Positions 17,210 through 26,000 of a stretch of 64,000 nucleotides of DNA are shown here, piece by piece. The position numbers and the translations under genes are program-made. The notes below the pieces were generated by a model, which made no database searches, was not told where the DNA came from, and saw nothing but the letters and a program-made list of their open reading frames with translations. The first letter of the stretch is position 1, and each line of letters starts with the position of its first letter. The stretch comes from Aromatoleum toluolicum (GTDB lineage Bacteria; Pseudomonadota; Gammaproteobacteria; Burkholderiales; Rhodocyclaceae): assembly GCF_012911005.2 (NCBI RefSeq), contig NZ_WTVS01000026.1, positions 1-64,000 of the forward strand, read 5' to 3'.

Positions 17210-17986
17210 TCACGCCGTGCGCTGCCAGAAATACACGGCGAGGTACGGCATGCGGTTCTCGTGAGCAGCGCCGCTGCCCTCGGCGCTGATGGCGTGGGCG
17301 TGGTCGGCGCTGGCGCCTGCGGTCGTGAAGGTATGCGAATGCTGGCCGGCCTCGGCGATGCTGCTGCCGCCCTCGGTGATGCTGTTCAGCAGGCCGCCAG
17401 TGTCGTTGGTGCTAATCCTTCCAACGTCGATCCCGGCTCCATACTTGTAGCCGTTCAGGTTGAGGGTGTGCGAGTGCTGCCCATCGGCCGACGTCGTACC
17501 GGCGTGGTTGTGGTCCACGCTGGCGCCACCCGTCGCGCTGCCGTGGCTGTGCGACGGCATCTCGCTCGTGGTCAGCGTGTGACGCGCCTCGCCACCCGTA
17601 TCGCCCCCCGCGTAGGTGTCGGTGCCCAGCGTGCCGACGCCGATCAGGGCCCGACCGGCAGCGGTCAGCGCCCAGGTGCCGCCCAGCCACGTGCTGGGGT
17701 TGGTGTTGCCCGCCGTGATGTAGATCGCGCCGACCGGAAAGGCATTGAGCAGCGGCACGCCGGCGTTATTCCCGGCGTCGATGGCCGATTGCGCCGCGGC
17801 GGCGGCCGAAGCAGCAGCAGCGGTAGCCTTGGTGACGATGAAGGCGGCCACATTGACCGTGTTCGTCAGCGCCGGCACGAACCGCACGCGGTGCCCGCCG
17901 CTCGCAAGGCCGGTCGTTGCGTTGCTGTCGTCCGTGACGGTCGAGCCGTCGCCGCCGACGGCTGAGGAAAACGTGACTGATGCCAT
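17210..17986 (-). CDS. Tail fibre / tail-collar protein with His-rich repeats
   Basis: 258 residues. The N-terminal third is Ala/Thr-rich with a short coiled coil (KATAAAASAAAAAQSAID). Then comes a tail-collar domain (VPLLNAFPVGAIYITAGNTNPSTWLGGTW) and the terminal ENRMPYLAVYFWQRTA. In between are at least five His-x-His pairs (HSHG, DHNHAG, QHSHTL, QHSHTF, DHAHA), a pattern of trimeric fibres that chelate metal along the axis. It is the last structural gene and probably the receptor-binding tip. Confidence 0.8.
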   Translation of the reverse strand: MASVTFSSAVGGDGSTVTDDSNATTGLASGGHRVRFVPALTNTVNVAAFIVTKATAAAASAAAAAQSAIDAGNNAGVPLLNAFPVGAIYITAGNTNPSTWLGGTWALTAAGRALIGVGTLGTDTYAGGDTGGEARHTLTTSEMPSHSHGSATGGASVDHNHAGTTSADGQHSHTLNLNGYKYGAGIDVGRISTNDTGGLLNSITEGGSSIAEAGQHSHTFTTAGASADHAHAISAEGSGAAHENRMPYLAVYFWQRTA

Positions 17987-18856
17987 TTACAGGATCTCCT
18001 TGAGTTCGACCGCCATGCGGCGCAGATTCAGGTACGGGTATTCGAGGGGCGTGAGCTGGCGCAACCTCGCGAGGAAGCTTTCCTGCCGTCGATAGGCGAG
18101 GTCGGCCGGATTCAGCAGGAACAGCACCTCGCCCCATACGTCCATGCGCCGCTGCAGCTCGAGCGCGCCCATCAGGGCCTCGTCTTCGCCCAGCGCATCC
18201 AGGGAGCCGCGGAACGTACGGTACGGCTGGCGCTTGTCGAAGTACTCGGCGCCGCCGGCCGCCTCTTCCACGGTGGTGCGGGAGTTCCACGCGAGTTCGA
18301 CGCCATAGGAGAGGTTTCGCAGCGGCTGCCAACCGTCGGCGAAGAAGGCGCGGCCGATCTCGACGTACCCCGCGGGATTGCCAACGTCGTCGATGTCGAC
18401 GCGCCAGTAGCGCGCATTGGTGCGTGCCGGCAGGACGTGAATCAGGGTCTGCCGGTAGCCGTCGATCATCTCGCCGCTCGGGCCGCCCATCCAGAAGCGG
18501 TCGTCCTCCCACTCCAGCCACGTGTCCGCCGGACCCCACGGCCCCATGCCGTCGGATGCGTAGAGCCAGCCCGAGTCGTACAGCACCGACGTGAAGGCGC
18601 TGTCGCTGGCACCGCGGACTCGGTACTTCGCCAGCACCGAGAGGTTGTGGTGGGCGAGCGCGACGACGCGAATGGGGTAGTCGATCGCGAGGGCCGCCCG
18701 GAACCACGTGTTCGCGGGGTCGTCGTCGAGCGTACGGGCGCGTAGCGCGAGGATCCGGTTCTGCATCTTCGTCACGGGCATCGTCGTCGCCCACCCGCCG
18801 CCGTCGATGGCCGCGGTGTCGATCCGGTTCGGCCACGCGAGCATCATGTTTGCCAT
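17987..18856 (-). CDS. Phage tail-tip protein of unknown function
   Basis: 289 residues, Trp- and acid-rich, with repeated beta-strand patterns (WLEWEDDRFWMGGPSG, RYWRVDIDDVGNPAGYVEIGRAFFADGWQPLRNL) suggestive of a carbohydrate-binding-like sandwich. It ends one base before the fibre gene. Homologues are known to me only as hypothetical proteins in siphophage tail-tip modules. A structural role in the tail tip is inferred from position. Confidence 0.65.
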   Translation of the reverse strand: MANMMLAWPNRIDTAAIDGGGWATTMPVTKMQNRILALRARTLDDDPANTWFRAALAIDYPIRVVALAHHNLSVLAKYRVRGASDSAFTSVLYDSGWLYASDGMGPWGPADTWLEWEDDRFWMGGPSGEMIDGYRQTLIHVLPARTNARYWRVDIDDVGNPAGYVEIGRAFFADGWQPLRNLSYGVELAWNSRTTVEEAAGGAEYFDKRQPYRTFRGSLDALGEDEALMGALELQRRMDVWGEVLFLLNPADLAYRRQESFLARLRQLTPLEYPYLNLRRMAVELKEIL

Positions 18857-18857
18857 G

Positions 18858-20744
18858 TCAGCCCCACAAGGTCAGATCGACGGCATCGCCGCCGAAGTCG
18901 AGTCTCATTCCAATGACGACGAAGAGCCTCCCGCCGTCCATGCCGTAGCGCGGCCACGTGACCCGCACGACGTCGCCTAGGTCGAGCAGGTCCGCTTCGC
19001 CGCCCGACAGCCGCGCGCCGACGAGGAAGGTGTCGCGCCGCTGCGAATGGAGCGCCAGCAGGCGCGCAGACTCGGCGGTGGCATCTGCGGACCAGACGAT
19101 CGCGCTGTCCCGCAGCAGCTCGCCGGACAGGCGGTGCTGCAGCTTCACAGACGGATTCGCCGCAACCGCGGTGCGCCACGTCTGCGCGAGCCAGGCGCGC
19201 CGCTCGGCGCTCACCGAGCCGGCCAGGTCAGTCGCCTGGTCCGTGGCGTTGCGGTCGTAGCTGAGCGCCACACGCCACACCGGAACCTCGGCCTGCGAGG
19301 TGCGCTCGATGCTCGTGATCGACAGATCCGTGATCTCGACCACAGGCGTTCCGGTGGGCGTCGCGAGCCGGCCGATGCGCAGATAGTCGAGCCGATCGAA
19401 GCCGAACCACGCGCCCACGCTGGCCGCAACGCGCGCCATGACGCTCGCCGCCGACTCCTGCGCATCGACCACGATGCCGAGCTCGTAGGGCGCCGCCGCG
19501 TCGAGCGCGTACGCATCGACCATGTCGATGTTGGTCACGCCCATCCGGCCGGCAATGCGCACCAGCAGCGCACCGGCGTATCGGTCGGCCAGCATCGCCC
19601 CCTCAAGGGCGTCGCACGTCACCTGCCCCGTCGGCGCACCGCCGAGGCGGAAACACCCGCCGGCCAGCCATGCGCGATACTGCCCGGCGGCCGGCGCAGT
19701 CGCCTGCATGTCGGCCTCGCTGGCGTAGTCCGCGCCACGCGACAGGGCCGCGCCACGGTCATAGACGGCCGGCAGATCGGCCAGCGCACCGTCGTTCGCC
19801 TGGTAGATCAGGCGCGAGGTATTCACGGGCGCCGGGGCCATGTTGAAGACCCGGCCGTAGATCAGCGGCTTCGGGTTGCCCTTCAGATCCTCGCCGCCGT
19901 CGATACCGGCCGGCAGGACGTTGCTGCCGCCGTAGCGCGCGGTCTGCAGCGGATCGCCAAACAGCGCCATGCGGTCGCGCATCTTGAGGCGCACGGTCGT
20001 CGCGGCGAACTCCGGCTGCTCGAGCGTCGCCACGAGGCGCAGCGGGAAGTCATCCGGATAGACGCCGTCCTGCGGGCCGCGCCGGATCAGGATCTGCTGC
20101 CCGTCAAGACCATAGTCGAGCAGCCCGTCGAGGTGCCCCGTCGACGCCAGGATCACTTCGCCGAAGCTCGTCTGCGCCGCGCCCACGGTGATGTCGCGCT
20201 GCACGTAGCCGGGCTGCTGCAGGCTGGGATCGTACTGCGCATTCCCCGGTGCCTCGTTCGGTCGCGTGGCGTAGCCCATCGAACTATCGGTGTAGCGCAG
20301 CGTTTCTACTGTCACGCCTCCGCCGGCATCGCCGTTCAGCGACGCGCCATTGAGGTCGAAGCCGTTGACGACGGCGCCGGGAATATCGGCAAGCCCAGTA
20401 ACGGCCCCGACCTCGACCAGATAGATCCACGACTCGTAATCGACCTCGGGCGACAGTCCCGGCGAGGACGAGATAGCGTCGAACCAGACGTCGGGCTGAC
20501 CGCCGAAGAAGGCAATGTGCGCAGCCACCGGATTGACGGTCGGCAGGAGGTACCGAACGACCCACGGCTGCTCCGACCCGAAGGTCAGAAGACCCGCCGC
20601 CGGATCTACGATCGGCATGCGGTAGAGGACGACATCCGGCTGCGACGCCCCGAATACCAACATGCCAGCGGACGGGCTGACGCTGACAACGAGGTACTCG
20701 GGCCCGTTGAGCGTGACTCCGTTGAGGGTTTCGCCGTTCAACAT
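18858..20744 (-). CDS. Large tail-tip protein with N-terminal internal repeats
   Basis: 628 residues, the largest protein after the tape measure, in the place usually held by the tail-tip host-specificity protein. Residues 1-14 are an LNG-x-TLNG repeat that recurs near residue 130 (DLNGASLNG). Residues about 20-85 contain three imperfect copies of a 'SAGMLVFGASQPDVV' unit. The rest (LRYTDSSMGYATRP onward) is beta-rich, with a hub-like section (ADYASEADMQATAPAAGQYRAWLAGGCFRLGG). No lambda J-type domain is recognised. Probably the tail hub or baseplate core. Confidence 0.7.
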   Translation of the reverse strand: MLNGETLNGVTLNGPEYLVVSVSPSAGMLVFGASQPDVVLYRMPIVDPAAGLLTFGSEQPWVVRYLLPTVNPVAAHIAFFGGQPDVWFDAISSSPGLSPEVDYESWIYLVEVGAVTGLADIPGAVVNGFDLNGASLNGDAGGGVTVETLRYTDSSMGYATRPNEAPGNAQYDPSLQQPGYVQRDITVGAAQTSFGEVILASTGHLDGLLDYGLDGQQILIRRGPQDGVYPDDFPLRLVATLEQPEFAATTVRLKMRDRMALFGDPLQTARYGGSNVLPAGIDGGEDLKGNPKPLIYGRVFNMAPAPVNTSRLIYQANDGALADLPAVYDRGAALSRGADYASEADMQATAPAAGQYRAWLAGGCFRLGGAPTGQVTCDALEGAMLADRYAGALLVRIAGRMGVTNIDMVDAYALDAAAPYELGIVVDAQESAASVMARVAASVGAWFGFDRLDYLRIGRLATPTGTPVVEITDLSITSIERTSQAEVPVWRVALSYDRNATDQATDLAGSVSAERRAWLAQTWRTAVAANPSVKLQHRLSGELLRDSAIVWSADATAESARLLALHSQRRDTFLVGARLSGGEADLLDLGDVVRVTWPRYGMDGGRLFVVIGMRLDFGGDAVDLTLWG

Positions 20745-20747
20745 GGC

Positions 20748-20960
20748 TCAGGTGCAGACGAAGATCTGCGGCTGCGTCGATGATGACGCAATGGCATCGA
20801 CGTTCGGGCGCAGCACTTCGATTGCCAGCTGGCTGGTGCGAATCTTGACGTCCGTCTTGATGCGCAGGACCTCGATTGCCAGCTGGCTTGCGCGCGCCTT
20901 GACGCCGGTATTGGTCCGCAGGACCTCCGTCGCGACCTGCGAGATGCGCGCGACCGTCAT
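20748..20960 (-). CDS. Small repetitive tail-tip protein
   Basis: 70 residues made largely of three repeats around ISQVATEVLR / SQLAIEVLR / SQLAIEVLR, each 19-20 residues apart. This is a known type of short siphophage tail protein with no assigned role. It overlaps the end of the preceding LamG-like gene by four bases (ATGA) and stops three bases before the 628-residue gene. Confidence 0.7.
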   Translation of the reverse strand: MTVARISQVATEVLRTNTGVKARASQLAIEVLRIKTDVKIRTSQLAIEVLRPNVDAIASSSTQPQIFVCT

Positions 20961-21964
20961 GCGCTCACCAGCACGCCGACCTCGACGGCGTTGACCGTCG
21001 CCTCGGTCCAGGCGACGCTGCCATTCGGGTTGGTTTCATAAACCTGCCGCACATATCCCTGCGACGTGCCCAGTGCCGCAGCGGTGCCGTCGCCGTTGGT
21101 GCTGCCCGAGCGCACAAAGACCGCGGCACTCTTCGCGCCTGCATCGTCCTTGAGCATTGCGGCGCTGACCTGCACGCCGTACACGGTGCTGTTTGTCAGC
21201 GCGCTCAGGTCGCCCAGTGTGTAGCTATCTCGGTCGCCGACGTTCGCGCCGGCGTTGTAGTCGCTCGTGTTGGGCGCGGCTTCGTCGACCATCGCGTAGT
21301 GGCTGGTGCCGGTGGACGGGGTCCACTGGCTGTAGGTGCCGTCGCCGGTCGGGTAGATCGTATCGACCCGGCAGTCACCCAGAAAGTCGTTGTTGGCGCT
21401 GCCCGAGGTATCGCACACGTAGAAGTCATCGAACAAGCTAGTCGCATATTGGTTCGCGCGCAATGCGACCTCGTTGACGTAGGCATTGCTGCCGTTTTTG
21501 GTGTCCTGCGATGTGGCTGACAGCACGCTTGCGCCGTTGACCCGCACCTCAAACGAGCCGGTGGTGTCGTGAATGGTCGCCTTCAGCTCGATGTAATGCC
21601 AGGCCGACAGCGCAAATGTCGCGCTGGTCGTGCCCAGCACTGTGCTGCCGCGCACGACTGACAGGGTGGTGTCCATGTTGTAACGCATGAACAACTGCAC
21701 CGTGCCCGCGTCGCGCAATTCGCAAATGGTGGTGCTACCATTAAGCGCCCCGCTCGGGTTGTATGCGAACCCAACCACCAGCGTGGCCGCGTTGCCGAGC
21801 CCGGACTTAACCATGCTGCTGGATGCATTGGCAGGAATCGCCGCCGCGCCGCCGGCGCGCCGCCCGGCCGCCGCGCTGATCGACGCCGAGGCGCTAGTCG
21901 TCCATTTTTTCGTGATGTCAGCCGTCGCGTAGTGGTCGAACCCGTCCACAAAAAGCAGTGTCAT
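20957..21964 (-). CDS. Phage tail protein with LamG/concanavalin-like domain
   Basis: 335 residues. The first 190 read as a LamG-type jelly roll: start LLFVDGFDHYATADITKKW, middle FALSAWHYIELKATIHDTTGSFEVRVNG, then FDDFYVCDTSG. The C-terminal part (DRDSYTLGDLSALTNSTVYGVQV) is a second beta domain. Such proteins bind surface glycans or decorate tails. GAGGT precedes the ATG at 21964. It ends in an ATGA overlap with the next gene. Confidence 0.75.
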   Translation of the reverse strand: MTLLFVDGFDHYATADITKKWTTSASASISAAAGRRAGGAAAIPANASSSMVKSGLGNAATLVVGFAYNPSGALNGSTTICELRDAGTVQLFMRYNMDTTLSVVRGSTVLGTTSATFALSAWHYIELKATIHDTTGSFEVRVNGASVLSATSQDTKNGSNAYVNEVALRANQYATSLFDDFYVCDTSGSANNDFLGDCRVDTIYPTGDGTYSQWTPSTGTSHYAMVDEAAPNTSDYNAGANVGDRDSYTLGDLSALTNSTVYGVQVSAAMLKDDAGAKSAAVFVRSGSTNGDGTAAALGTSQGYVRQVYETNPNGSVAWTEATVNAVEVGVLVSA

Positions 21965-21968
21965 TTCG

Positions 21969-22622
21969 TTACCTCGTCCCGAAGATCGTCAAACCAATGT
22001 CCGCCAACGTCGCGTCCTGAGTCCCCGGCGCGACGATGTCGATGGAATCGCCCGCGGCAAGACTCGTCTGGCTCGCCATGATGAAAGTCGGCACCGTGCC
22101 CGCCGCCGCAAAGCGGATCGTGCCGACCGAAGCGCCGTTCTTCTGCACGTCGAAGTCCGTCTGTGCCGTCGCCGCCGTGCCGGCCTTGCCCTGGCTGCCG
22201 GCCATCGCCGCCGCGAGCGTCACCGTGATGCCGGTCGGGATGACGTGGCGCAGCAACAGCACGCTGGCTGCCGGCTTGCCGTTGTAGGTCGTGCCCATCA
22301 CATAGGGCTGCCCCGCCTTCGGCTGCAGGTCACTCGCCGCCCCCGCCGTAAATCGCGCCTCGACCTTCGCCCCCGTCGAGAACGCCACCCCCGTCGTACC
22401 CTCCTGCGCCCGCGTCACCGTCAGCGTGTCGCCCGAGCGCGCGGTCAGATGCACGATCTCGATATTCACGCCATCATCAAGCGTGATGTCCTGCCAGTCG
22501 CCGCCAGAGGGGGAAGCGAACAGCGCGCCCTCGCCGGTTGCCACGGAAAGCGTTGTCGCAACGTCCGAAATGCCGCTCGCGAGCGTCGAGCGGGCGTTGT
22601 TCGTGAAAAGCCGGTTGCCCAT
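21969..22622 (-). CDS. Phage tail-associated protein
   Basis: 217 residues. The N-terminus (NNARSTLASGISDVATTLSVATGEGALF) and the following EIVHLTARSGDTLTVTRAQEGTTGVAF stretch match a motif common in phage tail appendage proteins, where it forms a short beta domain. The rest is Ala/Thr-rich. GGAGC lies upstream of the ATG. Exact role unknown. Confidence 0.7.
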   Translation of the reverse strand: MGNRLFTNNARSTLASGISDVATTLSVATGEGALFASPSGGDWQDITLDDGVNIEIVHLTARSGDTLTVTRAQEGTTGVAFSTGAKVEARFTAGAASDLQPKAGQPYVMGTTYNGKPAASVLLLRHVIPTGITVTLAAAMAGSQGKAGTAATAQTDFDVQKNGASVGTIRFAAAGTVPTFIMASQTSLAAGDSIDIVAPGTQDATLADIGLTIFGTR

Positions 22623-22626
22623 ACCG

Positions 22627-23076
22627 TCAGCTCCAGGTGAACCAGCCCGCGGCCGGTTGATTCAAGATGAAGGCGTAGCCGGCGCTGATCACCAGCTCGG
22701 CCTGTGTGGTTTCGAGATCGACGTAGGCGATGAGCGGGTCGGTCAGTGCGCCGACGGCGGCGTCCATGTAGAACACGGCCCACTTCGCCGCGGCATCCGT
22801 GCCAGTGAAGGGGATCGAGACGCCATTCGAGGTGAATTTCCCGACTCCGCCCGAGCGCGAAACCGCCGGGCTGACCAGCGCCACCCCGCCCGCCGTGTAG
22901 CTCGCATGCGAAAGCTCGTGCGCGACGATGTCGGCCAGCACGCTCTGCGTTGCCGCGTTCGGCGTCAGGGCCTGCGTGAAGAGCGCTACCTTGATGTTGC
23001 CGTTGTCGAGCGGGATGCCGTCGTCAAAGCACCAGCGCTTGAACTCGTCGAAATGCGTAATCGTTCCAGCAGCCAT
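22627..23076 (-). CDS. Phage minor tail protein
   Basis: 149 residues. The pattern NIKVALFTQALTPNAATQ... GVAL... AKWAVFYMDAAVGALTDPLIAYVDL is recurrent in small proteins directly after the tape-measure gene in siphophages. The ATG overlaps the tape-measure stop by one base (TGATG), so the two are coupled. No enzymatic motif. Confidence 0.7.
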   Translation of the reverse strand: MAAGTITHFDEFKRWCFDDGIPLDNGNIKVALFTQALTPNAATQSVLADIVAHELSHASYTAGGVALVSPAVSRSGGVGKFTSNGVSIPFTGTDAAAKWAVFYMDAAVGALTDPLIAYVDLETTQAELVISAGYAFILNQPAAGWFTWS

Positions 23077-26000
23077 CAGGCCACCCTCCTGTCGTTGGTC
23101 ATGCGCGCCTGCCGCGCCTGTTCATTGCCCGAGCGCTCCAGTCGGGCGAGCCGCTCATCGAGCGCACTCATGCCGGCGGAGAGCACCCGCACCACTACCT
23201 TCAGTTCGTCGATGATTTCCTGATCGCGACTGGTGGCCGCCTGCGAGCGGTCACCCGAGAGGAAGCCGCGCGTCTGCTCGGCCGTCCAATACCGCGCCGG
23301 CCCCGTCGCTTCGATCTCGGCGCCTTCCTCGCCCACCAGGCGCAGCCCGCCCGTGTGGAAGCCGCCGTCCGCGAAAGCCGGCATATCGACGCCGCCGGCA
23401 ATCGCCGCGAGCTTGCGATCGGTCAGGGAAAGCCCCGCATCGACCACGCCCTGCACGCTCGCGAGGTCGGCGAAGTAGCTGGCGCCGCTCGCGAAATACT
23501 CCCGCGACGCATCCAGGAAGCTGCGACCCACTTCGGAGAGCTGCGCCAATGCGTCCTGATTGCCGATCGCGGCGAGGCGGCTCGTTTGCTCGAACTGCGT
23601 CTGCGCCGCGAGATAGGCGGACTCCGGCGAGAGGCCCGCCAGATCTCCGCCCGTGATCTCGTTGCGGAACTTGGTGAGATCGGCGCGCAGAGCCTCCCAG
23701 GCGCGGCCCGCTTCTTGCGCGGCGTCCGATACCCCCTTGAACGCCGGCACCAGCGCGAGCAGCTCGGCGCGCATCGTGCGGCCCGCCTCGGTCGATTGGT
23801 CCTGTGCGTCGATCAGGGTGCGCAGCGTGTCGGCGCCCTGCGGGACGGCCACGCCGAGATCCGCGAACTTGGCGGAGAGTTCGGTTTGCGCACGGGCGAG
23901 CTTTTCCGACTCGGGCACGAGCATGTCGTAGAGCTGCTGCTGCGCGACCTGCAGCTGGCCGAAGCCCGCCGCGAGCGGCGCGAGCTGCATGTAGAGCTTC
24001 TGGCCGGCCGCGGTCGTCAGATCGATGCCGCCGATGAGCGCCTTGAAACCGTCGATGCTCGTCGGCATGGACGCGCCCAGCGCATCGAACTGCATCACCA
24101 TCGCCTTGACCTGCGCGGCCAGTGCGTCGCCAGCATCCATGCCGACCACCGCCTGCAGCTGCTGCGTGGCGGCGGCGATCTCGTTGAAGCCCGAGATCTG
24201 CACCTTCTCCTTCTTGCCCTTCGCGTTCGTGACGGTCTCGGTGCGGTTCAGGCTCTGCATCCAGGCCATCGCGGCATCGTCGGACAGCGAGGCCCCCAGG
24301 GTGCCGATCATGTCGGACAGCTCGTCCGTGCGGATGCGGTCAAGCACGTACTGCGTGAAGGCCTGCACGCCCTTGTTGCCCTTGGCCTGGCCGGAATCGA
24401 CGAATGCTTGCGCGTCGGCGAACACGTCACCGCCGATGCCTTCGGTGATCGCCAGCATCCGCTCCCGCTGCCCGGCCGCGGCATACTTCGCAGCGACGCG
24501 CGTCGATTTCCACCCGTCCATGCGCGCGCGCACCGCCTCGATCTCGCGCGCGGACAGGAATGCCGCCATCGCGCCGTCGAAGGCCGCAATCGCTTCCAGA
24601 GATTTGCGGAAATCCTTGGCGTCGACGTCCTTCGAGTTGCTGTTCAGGCCGAGCTCGCCGAAGACGCTGGAGACCTTGACGCCGTCTTCCCAGTTCTTGT
24701 CGAACCCGCCGCCCTGCTTCGCCATCTGGAACGCAACTTTCGGGTCTTTCTTGTCTTGCATCAGGTCGCCGGCAATCGCCAGCACCGCGAGCGCCGCCCA
24801 TCCCCACACGGGGATCGCAGCGAGGCCTGCGGAGGCGCCCGCCATTGCTCCGGCGCCGACCGACGTGCCGGCCGCAGCCGCCCCCATGCCGCCGGCAACC
24901 GCGCCGGCTCCGGCCATCCCCGCGGCGCCGCCTGCGACGCCTGCGGTGTAGCTGCCGGTCTGGTTGTACGCCCAGAGGCCGGTCCCAAGCCCGGCGGCGT
25001 ATGTGCCCAGGGTTGAGCCATAGCCGCCCGCAGAGACAAGCTGGCCGCCCTCATACACGGGAGCGGATGTCATCGCGAACGGCGACATCGCTGCTGATCC
25101 GCTCACGACCCCGCTGGAACCCAGCGTGTTGTACATGTTGTACGCGGACGAGCCCATCTGGAACAGATTGCCGATCCCACTGGCTCCGCCGCCGACACCA
25201 CCAAGCCCGCCGCCCATCCCGACCGCCTGCAGCACCAGGCCGGACATGCCCTGCGCGATCGGCTGGATGATCGGCCTCAGGACCAGCGTCGCGAACATGT
25301 TCTTCAGGGTGTTGCGGAAGTTCTCCGCGAAGTCCTCGCCCGACTCGAAGCCTCGCAGCAGCGCATCGGTCAGGGACTGCTCGATCTGCTGGGAGGTGCG
25401 CTCCCACTCCTCGATGACCACCTTGTTCGCGGTGTTGGTCTTCTCGACCAAGGCGTTTGCCTGTGCCTGCGCCTTCAGCTCCTCGCGCTTCGCTGCCGCT
25501 TCCGGGCCTTCGCCAAGATTCAGCTTCTCGATGTCCGCCAGATCCTTGGCGAGCTTCAGCTCGACGCGACGCTGGGCGATGATCTTGTCGCGTTCGACCT
25601 GACTGCGACCAAGCAGGCTCAGCTGCAGGTTGAGCGTGTTCGTCTCTTCACCGGCCGACCGCGACTCCTCCGCGAGCCGCATCGACATCTGCTTGAATTC
25701 GGCCTCCTGCAGCGCCTTGACGTAGCGCTCCTCGGCCGCGACCTTGCGCTCCAAGGAGGCGACATAGGCGGGGTCGAAGCGGTCCGAACTGTCCGCCTCG
25801 ACGAGCTGCTGACGCATCAGGGCAAGCGTCGCCTGCTCGATGGCGGTCTTGCTCTTGCCCATCGCTTCGTTCGCCGCTTCCTGGCCGATCGCGCGCTCCA
25901 TGATGGCGTCGGCGGACTTGCTGGCTGCGTCGATCTGCTTGTCGAGCTCGGTGCGCGCGTCTTGCAGCGCCTTGATGCGACGCTTCTCGACGTCGACGGC

